Positions 53,331-61,273 of a stretch of 64,000 nucleotides of DNA are shown here, in pieces; the stretch's first letter is position 1, and each line of letters starts with the position of its first letter. The stretch spans positions 4,278,001 to 4,342,000 of the forward strand of contig NZ_BLZR01000001.1 in assembly GCF_014193895.1 (NCBI RefSeq), given 5' to 3'. The notes under the pieces were generated by a model. That model was not told where the DNA came from. It searched no databases and saw nothing but the letters and a program-made list of their open reading frames with translations. The position numbers and the translations under genes are program-made. This DNA is from Clostridium fungisolvens. GTDB taxonomy: Bacteria; Bacillota; Clostridia; Clostridiales; Clostridiaceae.

Positions 53331-54882
53331 ATAGATAAACCTCATTCAATTTTAAATACACAGTAAATTTAGAGCCTTTGCCTAGCTCACTTTCAACCTC
53401 AATCTTACCATTATGAGAATCGATTATACCTTTTACTATCGAAAGACCTAATCCATATCCCCCATGTTCTCTCGATCTGTGAGTGTCACTTCTAAAAAAT
53501 CTATCATATATTTTATTTATATGTTCTTTAGTTATACCAGTCCCATTATCGCTTACACTTAAAACAGCAAGAACTTCATCGTTAACAGTGTCCAATCTAG
53601 TTGATATATTTATTTTACCCTTTTTCTTATCGGTATGAAGCACAGCATTCTGAGTTAGATTATATATAACTTGTTTAATTTGGTTCTTATTAATATCTAC
53701 TTTTATATTTTCATTTAAATCTAGAACGAGCTCTCTATTCTCACAAAGTATTTTAAGCTGAGGGGCTATTTCTTCTACTACTTCCTTTAAATCTTCTTCA
53801 TTCATTTCCGTTTTTATATTTTGATCAAGCTTACTTAGAACCAAAAGATCATTTACTAGCTTTGTAAGCCTATCACTTTCTAGTAATATACTATTTAATG
53901 CTAAATTTAACTGTTGTTCATTTTTTGCTGCGCCTCTTAATAATATTTCTACAAATCCATGAATCGAAGTTAATGGAGTCCTTAATTCATGAGAAGCATC
54001 AGAAACAAAGCGCCTCATCTTCTCTTTTATATACTGCTCCTTCTCAAAGGATGTCTCTATTCTCTCCAACATATTATTAAAGGAATGTGATAGCTTATCA
54101 ATTTCCAAAAGTCCATTATCTTCAGGAATTCTTGTATGAAGTTCTTTTATATCAATTTGCTCTACAGTATTGGTCATATTTTTCAAAGGGTTCAGTGTTT
54201 GTTTAAAAACAGTCCCTCCAATCGCTCCTCCAAGCATAAGCATAAATATTGCTCCACCTAAATATATATACATTTGTTTATCAAGTATTTCTCCCACGTC
54301 ATTTATAGGAGTGCTTAACTGGATCAGACCTGTTGGAGAGTTCATATCCCCTATCTTTCTCCATACTACTAGCTGTAATGTATCATCACCACTTTTATAA
54401 ATTTTATAATCTTTTTCCAGGTTTCCTGGTTCATTTAATAGTTTTATATACTCACTTTTGTCATATGTAGGTGGCACTACCGGTGCAAGTTTTTCCTTAA
54501 GCTTTTCCTCAACTTTATTATCTACATATTCATTTCCTTTATTGACTTGAGGCTCACTTTCTTGCTTAACAACCTTATAGTCTGCATTACCACCTTTATC
54601 AATAATTACGGCACTAGTGATTCTATCCACCAAATTATCAACTATATTATTAAGCTCAATGTTATTGGCATCAACCTTATCAATATTTCCCAGCACCTTG
54701 AAATCAATATTATGAAACTTTGCTTGCAGTACTAGCTCTTTACTTTTACATAAATAATCTCTCATGCTAAAATATTGAGTTAATCCCATTATAAATAACA
54801 AAACTATAAGAATCATAAAGAATCTTGAAAATACTTGCCATTGGATCCCTCTGGATTTTTTAGTCCTCTTAAATAATTTCAT
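53329..54882 (-). CDS. Sensor histidine kinase, OmpR-type partner
   Basis: ATG 54882 begins directly after the response regulator's stop codon, with AAGGTGGT seven bases upstream. The 517-aa protein has a transmembrane helix at 20-38, an outside sensor domain to about 205, a second helix, a HAMP domain, and HisKA with SDASHELRTPLT (His298). The ATPase domain contains N box NLTQNAVLH, DNGTGI and GYGLGLSIVKG. It phosphorylates the upstream-encoded regulator. The signal is unknown. Confidence 0.95.
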   Translation of the reverse strand: MKLFKRTKKSRGIQWQVFSRFFMILIVLLFIMGLTQYFSMRDYLCKSKELVLQAKFHNIDFKVLGNIDKVDANNIELNNIVDNLVDRITSAVIIDKGGNADYKVVKQESEPQVNKGNEYVDNKVEEKLKEKLAPVVPPTYDKSEYIKLLNEPGNLEKDYKIYKSGDDTLQLVVWRKIGDMNSPTGLIQLSTPINDVGEILDKQMYIYLGGAIFMLMLGGAIGGTVFKQTLNPLKNMTNTVEQIDIKELHTRIPEDNGLLEIDKLSHSFNNMLERIETSFEKEQYIKEKMRRFVSDASHELRTPLTSIHGFVEILLRGAAKNEQQLNLALNSILLESDRLTKLVNDLLVLSKLDQNIKTEMNEEDLKEVVEEIAPQLKILCENRELVLDLNENIKVDINKNQIKQVIYNLTQNAVLHTDKKKGKINISTRLDTVNDEVLAVLSVSDNGTGITKEHINKIYDRFFRSDTHRSREHGGYGLGLSIVKGIIDSHNGKIEVESELGKGSKFTVYLKLNEVYL

Positions 54883-55569
54883 TTAAATTACCACCTTATA
54901 TCCTACTCCACGTACAGTCTTAATAATACTATGATCTTTGTCCTCAATTTTATCTCTAAGATACCTTATATACACCTCTACTATATTTTCTTCTCCATTA
55001 AAATCGTATCCCCAGACTTTTTCAAGTATCTGTGACTTACTTAATACTAACCCATTATTTACAAGCAAAAATCTTAATAAATTATATTGTGTTGGAGGTA
55101 ACTCTAAAACTTTATCACTATACTTAATCTCATGAGCGCCATCATCTATAGTAAAATCACCTATCTTAATAACATCACTGAGTTCTGGAAAACTATTTCT
55201 AACTCTTGCATTAATACGAGCTAGTAATTCCTTAAAGCTAAATGGCTTTGACATATAATCATCTGCCCCTAAGTCTAGTCCTTTCACCAAGTCATCAACC
55301 TCATCCTTTGCCGTAAGCATTATTACAGAGGTCTTAACTAACTTCTTGATTCTAGAACATGCCTCATACCCATCCATTCCAGGCATCATAACATCTAAAA
55401 TTACAATATGAGGGTTTATCTTTTCTACTAATTCTAATGCTTCATTACCATTAAAAGCTTCATATACTCTATATCCTTCAGATTCCAATCCCATTTTTAT
55501 AAAATTAACAATACTAATTTCATCATCTACCACAAGAATATTTATTTGTTCCTTAGTAATTGGACACAT
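54883..55569 (-). CDS. OmpR/PhoB-family response regulator
   Basis: ATG 55569 (MCPITKEQIN) follows AGGAAGTAGTGGT; the frame extends upstream. The 228-aa protein has the receiver domain VVDDE, phospho-acceptor Asp59 in ILDVMMPGMDG and MLTAKDE, then a winged-helix DNA-binding domain (LPPTQYNLLRFLLVNNG, VRYLRDKI, IKTVRGVGYKV). It is translationally coupled to the kinase. Its location next to the flavoprotein genes suggests, but does not prove, that it controls them. Confidence 0.95.
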   Translation of the reverse strand: MCPITKEQINILVVDDEISIVNFIKMGLESEGYRVYEAFNGNEALELVEKINPHIVILDVMMPGMDGYEACSRIKKLVKTSVIMLTAKDEVDDLVKGLDLGADDYMSKPFSFKELLARINARVRNSFPELSDVIKIGDFTIDDGAHEIKYSDKVLELPPTQYNLLRFLLVNNGLVLSKSQILEKVWGYDFNGEENIVEVYIRYLRDKIEDKDHSIIKTVRGVGYKVVI

Positions 55570-55863
55570 ACCACTACTTCCTTTCATATATGACAAATGC
55601 GCTTGGAGACATTTCCTAAGCGCAACTATACTTGCATTAAATTAAATATTATTATACACAACTACTTGTAAGTAAACAACCTAAAAAATTTTATATACGA
55701 TTATGCCAAAATATCATTAACTTCGTTATTGTAAGATGGTTTCACTTAATTTTATATAATTGACATACTTTATAAAAGTAGTAAACTAATTATAAACCAT
55801 TATATGTAAAATGTTACAATGACTTTAAACCATATGAAATTCTATATTATAAGGAGTGATAAA

Positions 55864-57072
55864 ATGTCTAAAGTATTATTTTTAAACATTCATGGACATG
55901 GACATGTTAATCCAACCTTAGGATTAGTTGAGGAACTTGTGAAACGAGGTGAAGAAGTAACTTATTATTGTTATGATGAATTTAAGGAAAGGATAGAAAG
56001 TACTGGAGCTACTTTTAAAAACTTTAAAACAGAAGTATTCTCTAGAAGTTCTAGCGATCATAAAAGTAAGAATGTAAGTATGGAGCAAATGCTTAACTTT
56101 ATAAATTCAGTTCTTCAATCAAGCGAATCATTTATAAATGATTTACTAGATGACATAAAAGGTATTAACTTTGATTACATAATGTATGGTGCTTCTTTCC
56201 CTTATGGAAGAATCTTATCTCAGATATTAAAAATCCCTTCAGTATCTTCCTTTGCTATATTTGCTACTCCAAAAGAACTTGAATATGGAGGTGCTAATAA
56301 AATAAATATCAACTCAATAAAAGGCCACCCAGTGGTTGATACTTATACAAAAGTATCCAATAACTTAATGCATGACTATGGGGTAGAAATGCCTGGTATT
56401 GTGGAATTATTTTTTAATAAAGGAGATTTAAATATTGCATACACTTCCGAATACTTTATTCCGCATCCTGAGTATTATGATTCCTCATTTAAATTTATAG
56501 GACCGCCTACCTACGAGATAAAAGAAAACTCAGATTTTCCATTCAATAAACTAAAAGATAAAAAAGTAATTTATATATCTCTCGGTACAGTGTTTAACAA
56601 AGCTGATCTGAATATCTACAATCTATTTTTTGAAGCTTTTGGTAATGCAGACGCTGTTGTTGTAATGACTGCTTATAATATCGATATATCTGGGTTTACT
56701 ATACCTTCAAACTTTATTGTAAGTAATTACGTTCCCCAGTCAGAAATTTTAAAATACACAACTGTTGCTATAACACATGCCGGTATGAATAGTACTAATG
56801 ACTTAATATATAATAATATACCTTTCATAGCTATACCTTTCGGTGCTGATCAACCGTATATAGCTTCTAGAGTGGAGGATTTGGGGGCCACCATCGTTCT
56901 TAATAAGGACAAGCTATCTGTGCAAGTTTTAAGAGCTTCAGCAGAAAAAATCATGTGTGATTCTAGTTATCTTAACAACATTAAAAAGATTAACAACTCC
57001 TTTAAACAATGCGGCGGTTATAAGGAAGCGGTTGATTCTATATTCGAACTTAAATCAAAAAACATTGTTTAA
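55864..57072 (+). CDS. GT1-family glycosyltransferase (macrolide type)
   Basis: ATG 55864 (MSKVLFLNIHGHGHVNPT) follows AAGGAGTGATAAA; the frame extends 15 codons upstream. The 402-aa GT-B enzyme has HGHGHVNPTLGLVEELVKRG at the acceptor site and ITHAGMNST...IPFIAIPFGADQPYIASRV, the UDP-sugar site signature. Members of this group glycosylate macrolides, flavonoids or lipids. The acceptor here is unknown. It is separated from the RiPP cluster by 7 kb, so a link is not supported. Confidence 0.92.
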   Translation: MSKVLFLNIHGHGHVNPTLGLVEELVKRGEEVTYYCYDEFKERIESTGATFKNFKTEVFSRSSSDHKSKNVSMEQMLNFINSVLQSSESFINDLLDDIKGINFDYIMYGASFPYGRILSQILKIPSVSSFAIFATPKELEYGGANKININSIKGHPVVDTYTKVSNNLMHDYGVEMPGIVELFFNKGDLNIAYTSEYFIPHPEYYDSSFKFIGPPTYEIKENSDFPFNKLKDKKVIYISLGTVFNKADLNIYNLFFEAFGNADAVVVMTAYNIDISGFTIPSNFIVSNYVPQSEILKYTTVAITHAGMNSTNDLIYNNIPFIAIPFGADQPYIASRVEDLGATIVLNKDKLSVQVLRASAEKIMCDSSYLNNIKKINNSFKQCGGYKEAVDSIFELKSKNIV

Positions 57073-57148
57073 GCTACTCTCCTACTAATTATGTACACTT
57101 GTACAACTAGATACATAAACTTTAGGGATTGGATATGTATTTTTAAAA

Positions 57149-57195
57149 AGGACTATGTTTAATTTAAAAGTACTCTTTAAATTAAACATAGTCCT
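57149..57195. terminator. Bidirectional terminator between the glycosyltransferase and ROK genes
   Basis: A perfect 20-bp stem, AGGACTATGTTTAATTTAAA with its complement, encloses a 7-base loop between converging genes. Confidence 0.85.
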
Positions 57196-57216
57196 AAATA
57201 TCGTAATTTATTTATT

Positions 57217-58104
57217 CTAATTTTTATCAAAGTTTAAAAAATTATATAAAGCCCCTATAAGATTTGAATCATTAGAAAATTCACATCTTACAACTTCTGG
57301 CTTAGGTGGATTTAATGTCCCCAGTTTCATGCAAAGTTTATCTATATTATTTCTTATGCTTTCAATTAGTATTTCTTGACTGCTTATCCCTCCACCTATA
57401 GCAACTCTTTCTGGGTCTAGAATGCATTGAAGATTAAAGATTTGTACAGCTAAACCATATGTAAACTCATCTAATATCTTTAAAACTTCCTCATCTCCAG
57501 AATTGGCATATTCAAAAACCTTATATCCATCCACTTCTTCTAAAGGTAATCCTTTTATTTTTGCAACAGGGGTAGTTAAACCTAAAGTCCCATTTTTAAA
57601 ACCCCAGTGCTCATCACCTTTTCCATCAGTAAATATAAAACTGAATTCTCCTGCAAAAAAGTGTTTCCCTTTATGAAGTTTTTTATCTTTTATTATACCG
57701 CCACCTATTCCAGTACCAAGTATTACAACAACTCCATCATTGCATTCTTTAAGGCTTCCTTTCCAAACTTCAGCTAAAGCTGCACACTTTCCATCATTTT
57801 CTATAGTCATTTTTATAGGACAACGTTTTTGAAGAATTTTCACTATTTCTTTTCCTGAATTATATTCTAAGCTCCCACCTGAATATGCATACCCGCGTTT
57901 GCTATCAAGAACTCCGGGCATACTTATAGCTATTCCTTCTATATCTTTGCTGTACCTATCATATATTCCTCCAACAGTATCAATAAAATTCTGTATGTTA
58001 TCTAGTGGAGTAGGAACTTTTCCTTTTTCAAGAAACTCAGCTTCTCCAGACATAACTGCGTATTTTATTGCACTTCCTCCAATATCTAAAACTAGATACT
58101 TCAT
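57217..58104 (-). CDS. ROK-family sugar kinase lacking the zinc motif
   Basis: ATG 58104 (MKYLVLDIGGSAIKYAV) follows AGGAGAGGGGATCTTT; the frame extends upstream. The 295-aa protein has the phosphate loops LDIGGSAIK and VVILGTGIGGGII and the catalytic Asp in MTIENDGKCAALAEVW. The usual ROK CxCGxxGCxE zinc motif is absent: the region reads GEFSFIFTDGKGDEHW. That absence is known for the BglK-like beta-glucoside kinases, which phosphorylate cellobiose/beta-glucosides. The nearby cellobiose-type PTS fits that role, by inference. Confidence 0.88.
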   Translation of the reverse strand: MKYLVLDIGGSAIKYAVMSGEAEFLEKGKVPTPLDNIQNFIDTVGGIYDRYSKDIEGIAISMPGVLDSKRGYAYSGGSLEYNSGKEIVKILQKRCPIKMTIENDGKCAALAEVWKGSLKECNDGVVVILGTGIGGGIIKDKKLHKGKHFFAGEFSFIFTDGKGDEHWGFKNGTLGLTTPVAKIKGLPLEEVDGYKVFEYANSGDEEVLKILDEFTYGLAVQIFNLQCILDPERVAIGGGISSQEILIESIRNNIDKLCMKLGTLNPPKPEVVRCEFSNDSNLIGALYNFLNFDKN

Positions 58105-58256
58105 AAAGATCCCCTCTCCTTGTTCGTAAATATAATTAGTGCTTGCAAGCGATCTACTTATTGTATTCATCGACTCTAATTAAATACCTTTTTCTATTTT
58201 GGAAAATACAAATATTTTTAAGGCTTCTATTAAAATAGCAGTTTTGGAGAGTTAGC

Positions 58257-58535
58257 CTATTTATATAATCTATCAATAAACTTGTTAACTTCTTTAATTC
58301 CCAATATTTCTTTCTTAGGAATAGCTCTATCTATTCCTTGAGTATTTAACTTCATCTTTATATTAACAGGGTGAAAAGATATATTCTTTGATAAATCCAG
58401 CAAAAATTGATTATATTTTTCTTCTTCATTTCCACTAAATCCACAACTCTTGTAGTTTATAAAATCACTAGCTTCTGTATAATCTATATGAAATTCCTCT
58501 TTACTTCCCTCTACTTTTAATTTATATAACTTCAT
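58257..58535 (-). CDS. Hypothetical protein, 92 aa
   Basis: ATG 58535 is eight bases after GGAG. The small soluble protein starts MKLYKLKVEGSKEEFHIDYTEASDFINYK, probably a beta-rich N-terminus, and ends in a helical charged segment. I recognise no domain. It lies between the ROK kinase and the PTS genes on the same strand, without clear co-transcription. Confidence 0.7.
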   Translation of the reverse strand: MKLYKLKVEGSKEEFHIDYTEASDFINYKSCGFSGNEEEKYNQFLLDLSKNISFHPVNIKMKLNTQGIDRAIPKKEILGIKEVNKFIDRLYK

Positions 58536-58571
58536 CAATATCACTCCATTTTATATACTAATTGTAAGTTA

Positions 58572-58607
58572 ATTTGACCTAACCTCCTAGTGGCTGTTAG
58601 GTCAAAT
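58572..58607. terminator. Hairpin with 12-bp stem downstream of the PTS IIC gene
   Basis: ATTTGACCTAAC pairs exactly with GTTAGGTCAAAT across a 12-base loop. The T-run is short. It could end the PTS transcript on the minus strand. Confidence 0.5.
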
Positions 58608-58720
58608 CTCTTATATTCTTATCAATTTAGACTTAAGGTAAACATTTACAAACCTTTGTCATTTATTTAATTCAATCACGGCATATTATAAACGATAATT
58701 TCATACCAACCTTAATAATT

Positions 58721-60028
58721 TTAAACTAATTCTTCTTCATGCTCCATCTTATAGTTTAAAGCATCTTGCTTCTTAAAGAATGGATAGTACGCTATTGTAG
58801 ACCAAGCTATTATTACAATCTGCCATAATGCACCTTTTACGCCCTGAAGAATGAAGCCTGATATTATAGGAGGTGTTGTCCAAGGCACTTCAACAGCTGA
58901 GAATGGATGCAAGAATCCAATCTTTATAGCAAAATATGTTACAACTGCAGATACTACTGGAACTAGAACGAATGGTAAGAACATGAATGGGTTCATTACT
59001 ATAGGAAAACCAAATATGATAGGCTCATTTATATTAAATATAGCTGGCCAGATAGCAATCTTACCTAGAGCCTTCGATTGTTCAGATTTAGCTGCTAATA
59101 GTGCAGCTATTACAAGACCTACAGTAAGACCTGAACCTGTCACAGTTACAAACAATGCACCAAATTGTGGTGTCATTATATGAGCGCCGTTAGCTATTGT
59201 TAAATTTTTTCCACTTGTTATAAGTGCTTGGTTAGCAAGCTCATTTGCTGTATATAATGAACCTGTTACACCACCAACTATCATAGCTCCATGAACACCA
59301 AACCACCATAAGAAAGGTACCGCTGCAGTTAGTATTATAACTCCTGGTAAAGAATCTGTTAAACCTTGAAGTGGTGTCTGCAATACCTTATAAATCCATC
59401 CTATAAATGTTGTATTTAAAGCATATTTGAAAAACATATAAACAATCATAGTTCCTAAAAGTATAACAATTCCTGGTATAAGTGCGGAAAACTGATTAGC
59501 AACCCCTTGAGGTACTGATTCTGGTAATTTTATTGTGATCTTCTTAGTTAAAAACCATGAATATACTGCTCCTACTACAAGTCCAACTATAATAGCAGTT
59601 ACCATACCTTGTCCACCTGTCCAACTCTTGTCAATTACATTGGTAACCGTTACTCCTTTATCAGTAGTTACAGAAAAGTTATTTAATCCCAAAAATACAA
59701 CTAAAGATAAAATACCTGCAGATAACGGTTCATGTTTCTCATTCTTTGCATATGCATATCCTATACCAACAGCAGCTGCCATGGCCATTATTCCAAAGGA
59801 AGCATTATAAATTTGAAGTAATGGAGCTATCCAACCTGAACCAAATATACTTGCCATCCAGTCATTAAAAGGTTGATAAGGTATTTGTGCTAGTAGCAAA
59901 AATACAGATCCGCAAAGTGATAATGGAAGGGTGTACATTACACCATCTTTCAATGCCACTATAGCCTTTAGATTAACAAATTTCATTACAGCTGATATCA
60001 TCTTGTCACTGAACTTAGCTTGTTCCAT
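58721..60028 (-). CDS. PTS cellobiose/lichenan-type component IIC
   Basis: The start follows AAGGGGGATTAATT. The 435-aa membrane protein has about ten helices and CelB-type features (AIFNINEPIIFGFPIVMNPFMF with the conserved substrate Glu, and HPFSAVEVPWTTPPIISGFI). It imports a beta-glucoside or diacetylchitobiose-like sugar with phosphorylation by IIB. It is the third gene of IIA-IIB-IIC and is transcribed from the sigma-54 promoter upstream of IIA. Confidence 0.94.
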   Translation of the reverse strand: MEQAKFSDKMISAVMKFVNLKAIVALKDGVMYTLPLSLCGSVFLLLAQIPYQPFNDWMASIFGSGWIAPLLQIYNASFGIMAMAAAVGIGYAYAKNEKHEPLSAGILSLVVFLGLNNFSVTTDKGVTVTNVIDKSWTGGQGMVTAIIVGLVVGAVYSWFLTKKITIKLPESVPQGVANQFSALIPGIVILLGTMIVYMFFKYALNTTFIGWIYKVLQTPLQGLTDSLPGVIILTAAVPFLWWFGVHGAMIVGGVTGSLYTANELANQALITSGKNLTIANGAHIMTPQFGALFVTVTGSGLTVGLVIAALLAAKSEQSKALGKIAIWPAIFNINEPIIFGFPIVMNPFMFLPFVLVPVVSAVVTYFAIKIGFLHPFSAVEVPWTTPPIISGFILQGVKGALWQIVIIAWSTIAYYPFFKKQDALNYKMEHEEELV

Positions 60029-60126
60029 AATTAATCCCCCTTATATTTAATTAATAATTGACTACTTTTCAAACCAAAATAACTTTAGCTTTTAATCATA
60101 CCTCTACTGCACTAAGGCAAGAGCTA

Positions 60127-60435
60127 CTATCCTAACAACTTTAGTGCAAAATCTAATACTTTGTCTCCTCTCATCATTCCATAGTCAACAGAATTGATAA
60201 CATCAACAGGTACATTTTTCTTCGAGCATTGTTCCCTAGCGCTATTTATCTTGAACCTTACTTGAGGCCCTAGTAATGCTATATCTATCCCCTCATCTAG
60301 TTTTGCAGACAATGTTGATTCTGGATAGGCTTCTATTTCTGCCTCAATACCTTTCTTTTCAGCTGCCTCCTTCATCTTTTTTACTAAAACACTTGTAGAC
60401 ATACCTGCAGCACAAAACAGTGCAATTTTTACCAT
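60127..60435 (-). CDS. PTS cellobiose/lichenan-type component IIB
   Basis: The start follows AAGGAGGAATATATT. The 102-aa cytoplasmic protein has the phospho-Cys loop FCAAGMSTSVLVKKM and a normal length for the Lac/Cel family. It passes phosphate from IIA to the sugar. It lies 93 bases after the IIA gene. Confidence 0.95.
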   Translation of the reverse strand: MVKIALFCAAGMSTSVLVKKMKEAAEKKGIEAEIEAYPESTLSAKLDEGIDIALLGPQVRFKINSAREQCSKKNVPVDVINSVDYGMMRGDKVLDFALKLLG

Positions 60436-60527
60436 AATATATTCCTCCTTAAAGAAAACTTTATATAAACGGAATCATCTAAATGATTTCGTTACTATAC
60501 TGTTAAAAGTAATAAAAAGATTGTTTT

Positions 60528-60872
60528 CTAAATATGACTTAGTTGAACCTGATTATTTATTAAATTATTAACTACCTTCCTTAATTCAATTATCTGTTCA
60601 ATAAGATTTTTTTCGGATATGGAAGTCATCAAATGATCTTGGGCATGTACAAACAATACCGAAATTTCAGTTCTTTCCCCTGCAGCTTCTCTTTGAAGTA
60701 AATCTGTTTGAACATTATGAGCTAAACTTAATGCATGATTTGCCTTCTCCATCATTTCCTCAGCCTCATGATACTGCCCTTTATTTACTTTATCTAATGC
60801 TTCGTAGGCATAAGCCTTTGCATCACCAGCATTTACTATGATATCTAGTACAATCATTTCTAATTCATTCAT
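60528..60872 (-). CDS. PTS lactose/cellobiose-type component IIA
   Basis: The start follows AGAGGGGATTTATTAA. The 114-aa helical trimeric protein has the active-site His in SVLFVHAQDHLM and the N-terminal MIVLDIIVNAGDAKAYAYEAL. It is the first gene of the PTS operon, directly behind the sigma-54 promoter. Confidence 0.95.
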   Translation of the reverse strand: MNELEMIVLDIIVNAGDAKAYAYEALDKVNKGQYHEAEEMMEKANHALSLAHNVQTDLLQREAAGERTEISVLFVHAQDHLMTSISEKNLIEQIIELRKVVNNLINNQVQLSHI

Positions 60873-60918
60873 TTAATAAATCCCCTCTTTCTCATGATAA
60901 TCTTTACACTTATTACAT

Positions 60919-60934
60919 AGCAATTCACATGCCA
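60919..60934 (-). promoter_or_regulatory. Sigma-54 (-24/-12) promoter of the PTS operon
   Basis: On the minus strand TGGCATGTGAATTGCT matches the RpoN consensus TGGCAY-N5-TTGCW with the correct spacing. It is 47 bases upstream of the IIA start codon. Confidence 0.9.
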
Positions 60935-60992
60935 AACACTACCATTATATATTTTGATAAGGTTTTCATAGACTTTGTTTTGTATTCTTATA

Positions 60993-61103
60993 TAGTGTTA
61001 AAGTATTTATTATTAGTGTTTAAAAAGTAAGTTCTAGAGTTTAACGTATAGCATGATACAATTTCTAGTGTTTGTGATATTTTACAGTTCAATATTAAGT
61101 GTT
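60993..61103. promoter_or_regulatory. Five helically phased heptamers, candidate enhancer for the sigma-54 activator
   Basis: TAGTGTT occurs at 60993, 61014 and 61066, with one-base variants TAGAGTT at 61035 and AAGTGTT at 61097. Spacings are 21, 21, 31 and 31 bases, which place all five on one face of the helix. They lie about 60-185 bases upstream of the sigma-54 promoter, the usual enhancer distance. Confidence 0.6.
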
Positions 61104-61273
61104 TAATAGAAATGAGAGACATGTCGCTAGTTTATTTAATAATTTTAGATACTATCTGTTTATAAACTTTTTGATTTTAAGCTTAGTGAATAACTATTAC
61201 TATGGTCTGAACATTTACTTTGCTGTATAATTAAATCAGATGTATATTTTTCCCATAGTAAGGAGGACTTTTC

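Noticed and set aside
55864..57072. Glycosyltransferase as a tailoring enzyme of the RiPP/polyketide cluster
   Set aside because: It lies 7 kb away on the other strand with several unrelated genes between.
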